From NCBI GenBank assembly GCA_029255685.2, contig CM055313.2:55281579-55345578 (forward strand): 64,000 bases of DNA, given 5' to 3'. The notes beneath the pieces are model-generated. The model worked only from the letters and a program-made list of their open reading frames with translations. It was not told the DNA's origin and searched no databases. Shown here piece by piece: positions 24,696-36,802 of the stretch (within the stretch, counting starts at the first letter, position 1; each line of letters opens with the position of its first letter). This DNA is from Silene conica. Taxonomy: Eukaryota; Streptophyta; Magnoliopsida; Caryophyllales; Caryophyllaceae. The position numbers were made by a program, and so were the translations under genes.

Positions 24696-25718
24696 TCATG
24701 CTTCCTTCTCCTTGCCCTTATCTTTATAAGATGCACCTTTTAAAACAATTTAAAAGGGGTGATAGTCAACAACTTGTATCGTCATACAAAAGTTAACAAA
24801 AGAACATGAAAGTAAACGAGAATTGTAACCTACGGCGGTTGCCTTCCCAGTTTTGAGATCGCTTAAGTATTTGGGGCAATTACGCTTCCAATGACCGATC
24901 CTCGTGCAATAATGGCACTTGTCTTCGGATTTTGAAGACGAGGTGGAAGCGCCTTTCGAAAAGGTCTTTTCTTTGGTCGCTTTGGGCTTGAACGTTTTCT
25001 TGCCCTGGCCTTTAGAGGCATTCCTTTTGAAGCTTGTTTTCCCTTTCTTATCGATATTCAAGACATCCTTAGTGGAACTTTCATGAAGTCCCATATCCCT
25101 CTCGGCTTGGACGGACATCTTATGCAACTCATCCAACGTGGTCTCTTGGTTTCGCATATTAAAATTCACCCGGAATTGAGCATACGATTTAACCTTATTG
25201 AGCGAGTGAAGAACTCGGTCAATTATGAGAGAGACGGGAACATCAACGTCTTGCGCTTTTAGAGTCTCCGTGAGCTCAACGAGTTTGAGCACATGAGGGC
25301 TTATCTTTTGCCCTTCCTTCAATGTAATGTCGAAGAAGGGGGAAGCCGCCTCATATTGGATCACCCTTGGAGTTTGCGAAAACATGGTCGCAAGCTTGGT
25401 GTATATCTCATACGATGTGGTCAACTTAATCATACTCCTTTGGAGATCCGGCTCCATAGAGAAGATGAGCACATTTTTAAGAGCGGAGTACTCTTTCATG
25501 TAGGCTTCATAGGCCTCATGATTTTGGACCGATGAACGAGCGGTCGGAGCGGGAGGAGCGGCTTCGGATACGTAACGACTCTTATCGTCACCTTGAGCGG
25601 CCAAAAGTAATTGCGCATCCCAATCCTTAAAATTGGAACCATGCTTATCGAGTTTGCAACGATCCATAAAGGACCGAAGCCATGAAACGTTAGTGAGAGG
25701 TGGAGCGTTGGTTGCCAT
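24696..25718 (-). pseudogene. gag: B: copia gag with a candidate spliced C-terminal exon
   Basis: The ATG at 25718 opens MATNAPPLTNVSWLRSFMD, matched by C; the frame upstream of it is leader. The capsid region (UBN2-like) is followed by a Lys-rich linker and the CCHC knuckle CHYCTRIGHWKRNC (about 24875-24916). The plain frame ends at 24750. A GT-AG intron (24829 down to 24737) would instead join GKATAVG to a short exon ending KDKGKEKEA and a TGA at 24696; C has the same arrangement in the same phase. The main frame is open, so B may still give Gag; no pol is present. Confidence 0.8.
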
Positions 25719-26199
25719 TGATGATGTTGAAAATAAAACTACAATAAAATGAAGGAAATAAAACAACATCATTTTAAAATTCATAATTTAAACTAAAAAC
25801 TTAAACAAGTTAAGTATATTTACTTAATGATCTCTTACCCAATTAAGTAAACAATCCCGAGACCCAAACCCATACTAATCCGGGCACGGTGTAGCCGATT
25901 CAACCCGTATCGGTATAATTTGGTGGATTAACCCTTTAATCGGTTCTACCTTAGAACTCTCGGTCGACAATTTTCTTAAAATCGTCTTTAGCCCGAACTT
26001 ATTGCAACTACGGTTACGAATACTTTTGTTGAGATCAACCAAATTTCAAGGTGTAATCTTATTACCCCACTTACCCAACGTGACAATTTTAGCACCCCGG
26101 TGTAGCCGAGCCTACGTTTTTGTGAAGAAGGGATTCATGGGTCGGTAATTTTTGGTAAGGCTAAGTCTCAATATTTATATGTAATAGATCTAGTCAAAT
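25719..26199 (-). other. B: leader, gag-proximal part
   Basis: Collinear with 31780-32264 of C. The CACTA insertion at 26200 separates it from the rest of the leader at 38357-40315. Confidence 0.85.
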
Positions 26200-26216
26200 C
26201 ACTACAAAAAAATGCT

Positions 26217-26585
26217 CCCCTTGCGACGGAAAATTTGCGACGGATAGAAAAGCCGTCGCAAACTTGGGTTTGGGACGGATTTTGCGACGGATTTTTTTTT
26301 TGCGACGGACCTAAATTTCCCAGACCCGCGAAGTGAAAGTCAAATGGCGGGAAAGTTTGCGACGGAAAGTCCGTCGCAAATATTGACTTTTGCGACGGAA
26401 TTTCCGTCGCAAACATATTGACCAGACTTGACCAAAAGTTGGTGAAGGTCAAACTTTGACCAGATTTGCGACGGAAATTCCGTCGCAGAAGTCAAAATTT
26501 GCGACGGAATTTCCGTCGCAAATCTGGTCAAAGTTTGACCTTGACCAGATTTGCGACGGAAATTCCGTCGCATACTTTTTTTATA
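26217..26585. repeat. CACTA left subterminal repeats
   Basis: At least ten copies of TTGCGACGG or CCGTCGCAA, often paired as near-palindromes around AATT. In En/Spm such arrays are bound by the TnpA-like protein. The overlapping minus-strand frames are repeat artefacts. Confidence 0.9.
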
Positions 26586-26639
26586 CAGACCCCGCGGGTC
26601 TTCTTTTTTCCCCAAATCGATTTCAAAATTAAAAAAAAA

Positions 26640-26900
26640 GAAAACCCTAAAAGCGATTCGGCGATTTACTACACCACCACCCTACCACCCTACAATCCTG
26701 CCGCCGCCGCCGCCGCAGCCGCCGCCGCCACCAGCCCTCCTTCTCCCTCCTTCCTCCTTCTTCTTCCTTCCTCCTCCTTCCTCCTCCTTCTCCTTTCTTC
26801 TCCCTTCCACCTGCCACCTCACCGCCGCCACCACCTCACCGCCGCCACTTCTTTCTTCCTTCTCCATTTCTCCTTATGTATGTATACTAACTTTCGTTAT
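26640..26900 (+). promoter_or_regulatory. CACTA 5' leader, CCG/CTT-rich
   Basis: A (CCG)n tract at about 26699-26725 and a CTT/CCT-rich run to about 26875 precede the gene. It resembles a plant 5' UTR; the apparent Pro/Leu-rich frames are low-complexity. A few GCGACGG/CCGTCGC units recur near 26930-26960 and 27065-27085. Confidence 0.5.
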
Positions 26901-27248
26901 TAATATACCGTCTTAATTTTTTATGTTTAATCCGTCGCAAAATTCCGTCGCAAATTCCGTATTATTGTTTTTTTATTGTTATTAGGAATAGTTAGTTTAG
27001 TTTAATTGTTATTTGATTAGTTTAGTTAGTATTGTTAGGTGGTTAATGATATTAGGTTAGTAGCTAATTCCGTCCCAAATCCGTCGCATATTGTTGTTAA
27101 GATGTTTAGGACGATTGATTTTTGATATAAAATTTGCATTGTTGTTGATTGTTAGTGTTGTTGATTTGTTTAGAATATTCTTGAATAGTACCCGTTCAAT
27201 AATTACACATTAGGTGTAATTGTTGAATAGTCCCCGTTTTGGGACTGT

Positions 27249-27461
27249 CTTTGAATCTTTCATGCCATTTAGGTAGTAAACACTCTTATATTTTCTTGAT
27301 TGTAATGAAACAAAAATTGGGCAACACTTCCTTATTGTTCTCCAAATACATTCAATATAATGTATTTGGAGAACAATAGGGAAGTGCTGCCCAATTTTTG
27401 TCTCATTACAATCAAGAAAATATAAGAGTGTTTACTAATGGTAAGAAAGATTCAAAGATGG
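27249..27461. repeat. Long inverted repeat (hairpin) in the CACTA element
   Basis: Two arms of about 78 bases (27274-27351 and 27360-27437) are near-perfect reverse complements with a loop of only about 8 bases around 27352-27359. Weaker pairing continues outward to GTCTTTGAATC at 27249 and GATTCAAAGA at 27461. A transcript would form a stem of more than 75 bp, with few mismatches. Confidence 0.85.
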
Positions 27462-27522
27462 GTTTAGGCTGGAGAGATAAGGACCCCAGACCAATATATG
27501 TAAATTGTTTTTTTTGCAGGTT

Positions 27523-27745
27523 GGTGTTGGTGCTGGTGTTGGTGTTGGTGTTGGTGTTGGTGTTGGTGTTGGTGTTGGTGTTGGTGTTGGTAGTTGTTGT
27601 TGTTGTTGTTGTTGTTGTTAGTTGTTGTTATATATATGTAGTTGTTATTTAATTGTTGTTGTTAATTAATTGTTGTTGTTGTTGTTGTTGTTGTTGTTAG
27701 TTGTTGTTATATATATGTAGTTGTTATTTAATTGTTGTTGTAATT
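27523..27745. repeat. (GGTGTT)n and (GTT)n simple repeats
   Basis: About twelve GGTGTT units run to about 27590, then GTT runs. A block ending in TTATATATATGTAGTTGTTATTT occurs twice (near 27625-27650 and 27705-27730). The Val/Leu-rich translation is not a gene. Confidence 0.9.
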
Positions 27746-28512
27746 AATTGTTGTTGTTAATAAGTTGTTAATTATCTTATTAATCTTATTATTCAAGTTT
27801 TTAATTACGTAAAGCATTTCTTTCTAATTGTTGCTATATTAGTTTGATAATTATATGCCGGGCGGAAGACGACGAGGTGGTGGTAGTCGTCAGCCTGAGG
27901 GAGGACGATCGGGAGCTAATGATGATGAGGACGAGATTGTTCCACCTGAGCCTCAGCCGCCTACACATCGAATACACCTCGATCCGACTGATTACGAAGG
28001 CGCCAAGTGGTAAGTATCTTATTTGTTTACGGATAATTGATTATATATATGTATATATTGATTATAATATGATTACTTGTTGACTATTTTATTTTCACAT
28101 TTAACTCTTTTTCAGGTTCAGTCACAAAGACGTTTCTAATCTTATAACACAGACCATTATTTGCAACTACAAGGAGTATGCGCCCAACTGGTCAGAAGCG
28201 TCGGATGCCATTAAGGAAGAGTGGTGGAATTGGTTTGAGGTATTTATTAACTGTTTACTACCTATTTCCGTTTTATTATTTATTACCTATTTATTGTTTC
28301 ATATTTATTTAACTATTTTTTTTTTGAAACAGAAAAAAGTTACCTTTCACCCTCGTGATAGAGCAGCGGTTAGGTCGGCGTGGGAAGACATGATGAAAGA
28401 CCGCCTTCGCAAAAGAATCCACTACGCTATGAGGAAAACAACGGAGCAAAGGCCGCAGTGGATACCGCCCGATATTTTCGAACAACTAAAGGGAAGAAAG
28501 GACGATCCAAAA

Positions 28513-29809
28513 TGTTGGGAAATGTGTCCTCAACAATAGTGCGATCATGTAATTAAATCTCATAACGAGAATGCGCAAGGGATGATGCGAATTATTAGTC
28601 AACTGACCAACATTAATCGGTAATGATTGGCTGGCTAGAGTTTGACATTACTGTCGTATGACGGTGATGGTCAGTTGATCCCTTTAGGTCACACCTTTAG
28701 GACAATTCCCTTAATTGATAAAATGATCAAATGTATATTGATACGATTTGATCATATTCCTTAAACTCGTGTATCGAGAAATTAGAGGTTAAAACTTAAT
28801 GTAAGATTTATGTTTAAAATTGAAACGTGTCAATTGTTAAACATTAAACGATATTTTATCATATCGTTATTAGAAACGAATTGGAATGAAATTGATACAA
28901 AGGTTGTAAATCGTAATGACGATAAATGATCATTTTACATTAGTAATTTCGAATTACTTATTAATTGAATAAATATGATTTATTTAATTATGTACAATAT
29001 TTATAGGATAAATATTTATATGTTCTAAATGTACTAAAGTATTTTATATCTTAATGACATATAAGATGTCACACTTTATACAAATTGTACATTTGACAAA
29101 TTGTAAAATGAAGTCCATATTATGGACTAAATGGGACGGTTAAGAGGAGATGGTGGCATGGGTGATTAGTGTGTTAAATACACTATAATCATATGTTAGA
29201 CATGTGCCTTAAGAACACTAACCTAGTAACCACCCTAGTGTCTTGAGAATGCAATTGTTCCCTCTTTTGACACTCCCTATGGCCGGCTCCCCTTCACCCT
29301 ATGTTGCATGCTTAAGCTAATTAAATGGTCTTAATTCAAATGAGCATGCTTAGGGTAGATATATATATATATATGATATATCACATTCATTCCCTCTTAT
29401 TCTAGCCCTAGCCGAAAAATCACCAAGCAAGGAGAAATTATTTAACCTCTAATACTTACTATAAGATAATAAAATTATACTAAAAGTAGTATTCAAATAT
29501 TATTCTAATTAGTGAGATTAGAATAAGTTTAAGGAAGAAATCGATATCTAGTCTAGCATCTACAAAGATTCGGTTTGTTAAGGGGTTGTCTTGGTGCATC
29601 CAAAGGAGGTATTCTATCTTGGGTACTCGGAGGATCATCCTTGCTAAGCTTGGACCGAGTGTAAGAACACGGTTTTCTCCTTATTTCCGCATATAGTAGC
29701 ATGCATAAGATCTAATAAACGAGTTTATTAATATGTTAATTAAAAGTTAATTATAGGTTTTTGTTAGTATGACTAAAATTAGTTTATGAGCAACTAGTTA
29801 AACCTTACA
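28513..29809 (+). repeat. C: 5' LTR
   Basis: 1297 bp, TGTTGGGAAATG to CCTTACA. A TATATA run lies near 29358. Confidence 0.95.
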
Positions 29810-29824
29810 ATTGGTATCAGAGCA
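29810..29824 (+). promoter_or_regulatory. C: primer-binding site
   Basis: ATTGGTATCAGAGCA right after the LTR, complementary to initiator tRNA-Met like the site of A. Confidence 0.9.
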
Positions 29825-32264
29825 TTTGGTTGTTTGCATGCTTTCCGTTTACGTTTTTACGGAGTTATAGAGATAACATAAATAAAATATGGAATTTTCG
29901 TTTTGATATATGATATGCACGAAATTTATTTAGCATGATACCTACTGTTTCCTAAAATGTTTTAGAATAATTTGGAATATATTTTGCATGAATATTGTTT
30001 ATTGGTACTTAAATCTCGGTTTTAATATGTTTTAATGGTTAAAAATGTTTATTTTTGGGAAAAATAGTTAAAATAAGCTTCTGGCCGAGATTTTTCAGTA
30101 TGATATCACATGTATTTTCCATAAAATGAATATGAATTTTCGTAAATTATGGACCTTTAAATCGTGTGATATGAATTTTAATGGTTAAAATGCAATAAGA
30201 TGAATAAAAATGGGTTAAAATAGTTATATTATGAATTTGACTATAAAAAATTTATGAGGATGTCACATGCAATATTTAAAATTTATGTTGAATTTTCCAG
30301 AAATTTATCTCAAATATTGCAATATTATAGATTTTTAATGTAAAAATCGGGTAATTAGTGACATAATTTCGACTTTAATAGTTTAAGTTGGAATTTGGCC
30401 ATAAAATTTTAACACGATGTCATATATATTATTTCCAGCATGTATAAAATTTTCGAGAATTTTATCTTATTTTATGCTTGAGAAACAATTTTAAGGGTTA
30501 AAATCGTACGATATATGATGTAAATCGTTAAAATTTGCAAAAGTTGTTAAAATGGCCGAAAAATGTAACCCATATTAGTCATATATGATATGTTCATCAT
30601 GAAAATTATCTTGGGAGCCAAAAGTTTCAGATTTGATTTTATTTTATTTTAATTTGTTAAAAGTAGCATTTAAAATTAAATAAAAAGAGTCATGCATTTA
30701 AAATTTCGGCTATGGGGCAATGTGCCATTTAATTTTCTGTCCATTTTGTGTTCTTAAAATGTTTTGGAAGGTATAAAAATATTATTAGTATTTATTTTGC
30801 ATTTATGAAGTTAATTATTGAATTTTCCGACTTAAATTGCTCGTTTTACGTGTTATTTTCGAAATAATGTTAAAACCGTATAAATACTAATATTTTAACA
30901 TTCTGAAAATTTTAAGAACATTCTGGATTTTTCAAAATTTGAATTTTGAATTTTCGAAATTTTATGACTCTATTGAGTTTTATATTATTTTTCCCGTAAA
31001 ACCGAGTAATACCGATCAATATTGAAATATATTAAGTTAAGTCATGTTCAAAGTTTGAGTAAGACTAAATTTTGAATCCTATAAGAGTTAGGATGATTAA
31101 CTTAAGGATGAAAACCGTTTCATATAATGCATAGTGCTGTTAAACGTTAAAACACGCGATTCCATAAACCAAGGTTTACGATAACTATTTAAATAAGTGT
31201 TTTAAATAGGACGATTTGGCTTAGGGTTTGCATGTTAATTCATATTTACATAAGCATTGCATATTATATTATGAATGTCATGATTTATTTTTACGTAATT
31301 TTGGGAATTATGTAATTTACTTAGTATGGCCTTAGTTTTTAATCGGTATTTCCCGTAATGTAAGGGGTTACCGATTCGGTTGTAATTTTGTGATCTCGTA
31401 TCACCCAATTGTAATTTTATTTCTATTTTATAATGTATAAAGTAGACTAGAAAAGTTGTAATATTTGTAAAATCCGGAGTTCCTTGAAGACGGTGTCATT
31501 CGGAAAGGAGTTCCGAACAAGACGGTGTTTACCTCGAAGTGCGTGCCGCATGAAGTTCAAGGGACCAAAGGAGTTGGTTTCCGAATTTGTACTTTGTTAT
31601 TTCTTTTCTAGGAAAGGCCATACTAGGGTTTATTTATGCTTTTATTTTTTGCTTTTTATATGTTTGCATGCATAGCCAAATCGTCATACATCGTATCATG
31701 CATGTTTCGACCTAGTCGACCTAGTCTTTTATTTTATCGATAATTCACCGACTTCGTTCACTTAAACGGAGATAGATAATAATTTGACTAGATCTCTTAC
31801 ATATAAATATTGAGACTTAGCCTTACCAAAAAGTACGGACCCATGAATCCCTTCTTCACAAGGACGTAGGCTCGACTACACCGGGGTACTAAAATTGTCA
31901 CGTTGGGTAAGTGGGGTAATAAGATTACACCTTGAAATTTGGTTGATCTCAACGAAATTATTCGTAACCGTAGTTACAATAAGTTCGGGCTAAAGATAAT
32001 TTTAAGAAAATTGTCGACCGAGAGTTCTAAAAGTAGAACCGATTAAAGGGTTAATCCACCAAATTATACCGATACGGGTTGAATCGGCTACACCGTGCCC
32101 GGATTAGTATGGGTTTGGGTCTCGGGATTGTTTACTTAATTGGGTAAGAGATCATTAAGTAAATATATATAACTAAACTTGTTAAAGTTTCTAGTTTAAA
32201 ATTATGAATTTAAAATGATGTTGTTTTTCCTCTTATTATTGTAGTTTAATTTTCAACATCGACT
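29825..32264 (+). other. C: leader
   Basis: AT-rich, no substantial reading frame; collinear with the leader of B (40315-38357 and 26199-25719). Confidence 0.85.
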
Positions 32265-33261
32265 ATGGCAACCAACGCTCCACCTCTCACTAACGTATCA
32301 TGGCTTCGATCCTTTATGGATCGTTGCAAACTCGATAAGCATGGTTCCAATTTTAAGGATTGGGATGCGCAATTACTTTTGGCCGCTCAAGGTGACGATA
32401 AGAGTCGTTAGCTATCCGAAGCCGCTCCTCCCGCTCCGACCGCTCGTTCGTCGGTCCAAACTCGTGAGGCCTATGAAGCCTACATGAAAGAGTCCTCCGC
32501 TCTTAAAAATGTGCTCATCTTCTCCATGGAGCCGGATCTCCAAAGGAGTATGATTAAGTTGACCACATCATATGAGATATACACCAAGCTTGCGACCATG
32601 TTTTCGCAAACTCCTAGGGTGATTCAATATCTTTCAAGGAAGGGCAAAAGATAAGCCCTCATGTGCTCAAACTCGTTGAGCTCGCGGAGACTCTAAAAGC
32701 TCAAGATGTTGATGTTCCCGACTCTCTTATCATTGACCGAGTTCTTCACTCGCTCAATAAGGTTAAGGCGTATGCTCAATTCCGGGTGAATTTCAATATG
32801 CGAAACCAAGAGACCACGTTGGAAGAGTTGCATAAGATGCTCGTTCAAGCCGAAAGGGACATGGGACTTCATGAAAGTTCCACCAAGGATGTTTTGAACA
32901 TTGAAAAGAAAGGGAAAACAAGCTTCAAGAGGAATGCCTCGAAAGGCAAGGGCAAGAAAACGTTCAAGCCCAAGGCGACCAAAGAAAAGACCTTTTCGAA
33001 AGGCGCTTACACCTCGTCTTCTAAAGAGCAAGACAAGTGCCATTATTGCACGAGGATCGGTCATTGGAAGAGAAATTGCCCCAAATACTTAAGCGATCTC
33101 AAAAATGGGAAGGCAACCGCCGTAGGTAATAATTCTCGTTTATAATTCATGTCATTTATCAACTTATGTATAGTGATACAAATGTGTTGATGTTTACCCT
33201 TTTTAATTGTTTTAAAGGGCCACCCCCGAATAATGATAAGGGCAAGGAGAAGGAAGCTTGA
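32265..33261 (+). pseudogene. gag: C: copia gag, defective
   Basis: The ATG at 32265 begins as in B. A TAG at 32409-32411 interrupts the capsid region, and about 30 bases present in B are missing near 32629. The C-terminal half is open from about 32663, with the CCHC knuckle CHYCTRIGHWKRNC at about 33037-33078. As in B, a GT-AG intron (33126-33217) would fuse GKATAVG to a short exon ending NNDKGKEKEA (TGA at 33259-33261). C can move only with Gag and Pol supplied by others. Confidence 0.85.
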
Positions 33262-35484
33262 GGTTCCTTACTTGGATGGCTATGGTAGCATCCAAATTGA
33301 TCGAAGACTTGAAGAGCTAGCCTCTAATTTTTCATATCGTTTTGCATTTATTTATGGAACAATTTATTTTCTTGTAAGACAAGGATTAAAATCCTAAAAC
33401 AATGGTTGTAATTTTGGATATTGGTGACTTGGTTTTCAACCCGAGTCACTACTTTTGTTCTTAATCAATGTTTTGATTTCTCAAATAATGCATGCCTTGT
33501 TTAAACATGAATAAAAGTGATCTAATCACGCAATAAATATTGATACGATCAAGTATAAGATAATCAAAGTGTTGATTAAAGCGGAGAACTACACCCCATG
33601 AGATACTTTCAATCAAAATGAGACTATATCAGTTCATTATAAGATTTTCATTTTAAGTGAAAATGAGAATGTATTCCTCACACCTATCAAACTTCAAACA
33701 TTCAAATACATTGGTTAGTCGAAATAGCTATCGGCCTTAAACAAGTAAAGGTTATTGTTAGAAGGATAGAGTGGGAGAAAATATTTCGCTCACAAACCAA
33801 TGATGAAAATAAAGGAAGGATCTTAGAGAAGGTTCTTACTTGGGAGTCTTAAGAAGAGCCCTAAATGATTTCTAGAAACTACGAGAGGACACTGAAGAAA
33901 CTACGGGAGGACACTCGAAGAAAGGTTCTTTGTGTTCATTGTTTCATAGAGAGGAAACTTGAAACCCCGTATGAAATCATCGGTAGGAAAACGGTTCCTA
34001 TGTAGTTATAAAGAAATTATCATGACATTTTCGTCTCAAGGAAACGAAGACATGATAAGAAGGTAATGATTGATTGAATGGAAACAAATCACTATAGGGA
34101 TAGTGATAGTGATAATGATTCAAATAATAGTTTAACATGCGAGAAATGAAAGGTTCATTTAAGATATCGAGAGATATTGATTTTAGTGGGAGCGATCTTC
34201 ATTAAAAGAATTAAGCCTACCATTTAGAGAGAATGGGTGATTCTTTAAGGTGTAAAGAATAAGAGGTTTGAAATTCTAGATGATCAAATAATTTATATCA
34301 TAAGATGATGGAGCTTTACGGGAAGGTTTATTATATAGATAATAAAAGGTCGCCCACTAGTAGTTAGAATGGTTGGATACATTATTCATAACGATGAATA
34401 AAACCATTATCAAATAGCCAAGATAAGTGAAAATTATTAAGAATGATGAAATCATAAATAAAACTACAATATAGATTTCAGTACATAAGTGAGTGTAGAG
34501 CGTGATTTTAATCCCTCTAGTATATCGATACGTCACAAGTTATAAGATAACAGTGGAAGCTTTCCTCCGGAAAGGAAACTCAAAATCTAGAAAGAGTTCT
34601 AGATATGTACTCAAATAGGATCATATTATTCGAGATAATATGAGAATGAAGGAGACAAAAATTTGTAAGTTTTGCAATCATGAATAAAAGGGTTTATTCG
34701 CAAAACACTAATACAAATAGATGATTGTGCATCAAATGCAAGATAATAGTATTGACTATTGTTGCATGACAACATCATTTGAGTTATGATTAACTCAAAG
34801 TGAAAGATACTTTGTCAGAATCCAAATGGGTTGTAAGAGACAATATTGAACCCCATAAGTGAACTGAATTGACTTAGTATGGCCCCTAGCCGCTTACATG
34901 AGGTGACATCTCGAAGCGACTAGAGTGTGAGGCGATTGATGGCAAGTTCAAGTGCCATAGAGTCATATGTGATGACTAGTCGATCACATAGGCAGACTGT
35001 AAGAGACACTCTGTCGGGCAATGTGACCGCTTATAGAGTTCTGGAAATTTTATAGTCGGGTCGTGGCGAGAGCTGCTATAGTATTCTTGTGAGTCAATTC
35101 TTAGACTAAAGACTACTCTCCCAAGATGGTACAGTTTTGGCATAACTTTGATTCATTCTCTACGACTTTTCGTAACTGGAGTCAAATGGGATTGTTTTGG
35201 GTTGTGACTAACTGTGACTAGTTGAAGGAAGTAGTGCGATAGAAATTGTCCACCCCTTGTCAGGGTTGTTCAAATCTCAGGGCCACTCGAGGAGAAGTTA
35301 ACTGGAAATGCGTGGCCACGCTCGGAAGGTATCTATGGTAGATAATTCCGGTCAGACAGTTATTCTCCAGATCGAGGAAACCACTCATGATATGATCAAA
35401 TGCAAGTACGACCTCAGAGAGACATCTTGCATTGAGTGGGAGATTGTAATAGGACAAGAGAATTGGTGACGCACACTTGTCGAG
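33262..35484 (+). other. C: long non-coding 3' region
   Basis: No gene seen. Collinear with B 24695-22422. The CAGGGCCACTCGAGGAG block shared with A lies at about 35278. Confidence 0.8.
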
Positions 35485-35498
35485 GACAAGTGGGAGAT
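35485..35498 (+). promoter_or_regulatory. C: polypurine tract
   Basis: GACAAGTGGGAGAT immediately upstream of the 3' LTR. Confidence 0.85.
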
Positions 35499-36802
35499 TG
35501 TTGGGAAATGTGTCCTCAACAATAGTGCGATCACGTAATTAAATCTCATAACGAGAATGCGCAAGGGATGATGCGAATTATTAGTCAACTGACCAACATT
35601 AATCGGTAATGATTGGCTAGCTAGAGTTTGACATTACTGTCGTATGACGGTGATGGTCAGTTGATCCCTTTAGGTCACACCTTTAGGACAATTCCCTTAA
35701 TTGATAAAATGATCAAATGTATATTGATACGATTTGATCATATTCCTTAAACTCGTGTATCGAGAAATTAGAGGTTAAAACTTAATGTAAGATTTATGTT
35801 TAAAATTGAAACGTGTCAATTGTTAAACATTAAACGATATTTTATCATATCGTTATTAGAATGAATTGGAATGAAATTGATACAAAGGTTGTAAATCGTA
35901 TTGACGATAAATGATCATTTTACATTAGTAATTTCGAATTACTTATTAATTGAATAAATATGATTTATTTAATTATGTACAATATTTATAGGATAAATAT
36001 TTATATGTTCTAAATGTACTAAAGTATTTTATATCTTAATGACATATAAGATGTCACACTTTATACAAATTGTACATTTGACAAATTGTAAAATGAAGTC
36101 CATATTATGGACTAAATGGGACGGTTAAGAGGAGATGGTGGCATGGGTGATTAGTGTGTTAAATACACTATAATCATATGTTAGACATGTGCCTTGAGAA
36201 CACTAACCTAGTAACCACCCTAGTGTCTTGAGAATGCAATTGTTCCCTCTTTTGACACTCCCTATGGCCGGCTCCCCTTCACCCTATGTTGCATGCTTAA
36301 GCTAATTAAATGGTCTTAATTCAAATGAGCATGCTTAGGGTAGATATATATATATATATATATATATGATATATCACATTCATTCCCTCTTATTCTAGCC
36401 CTAGCCGAAAAATCACCAAGCAAGGAGAAATTATTTAACCTCTAATACTTATTATAAGATAATAAAATTATACTAAAAGTAGTATTCAAATATTATTCTA
36501 ATTAGTGAGATTAGAATAAGTTTAAGGAAGAAATCGATATCTAGTCTAGCATCTACAAAGATTCGGTTTGTTAAGGGGTTGTCTTGGTGCATCCAAAGGA
36601 GGTATTCTATCTTGGGTACTCGGAGGATCATCCTTGCTAAGCTTGGACCGAGTGTAAGAACACGGTTTTCTCCTTATTTCCGCATATAGTAGCATGCATA
36701 AGATCTAATAAACGAGTTTATTAATATGTTAATTAAAAGTTAATTATAGGTTTTTGTTAGTATGACTAAAATTAGTTTATGAGCAACTAGTTAAACCTTA
36801 CA
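35499..36802 (+). repeat. C: 3' LTR
   Basis: 1304 bp, nearly identical to the 5' LTR; followed by CAAAA and the resumed CACTA exon 3. Confidence 0.95.

Larger units (their letters stand above)
28513..36802 (+). mobile_element. Element C: gag-only copia retrotransposon (TSD CAAAA)
   Basis: LTRs at 28513-29809 and 35499-36802, CAAAA at 28508-28512 and 36803-36807. It has the same family layout as B (primer site, 2.4-kb leader, gag, about 2.2-kb non-coding tail, polypurine tract) but in the opposite orientation. The LTRs are nearly identical; most of the 7-bp length difference is a longer TA run near 36343. That makes it the youngest layer of the nest. No protease, integrase or RT is present. 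Confidence 0.95.

Noticed and set aside
26466-26916. Pro- and Ser-rich frames near the CACTA start
   Set aside because: Low-complexity 5' leader sequence plus subterminal repeats; the real start codon is at 27855 with supported splice sites.
27398-27652. Val/Leu-repeat frame
   Set aside because: Produced by the GGTGTT and GTT simple repeats overlapping the hairpin arm.
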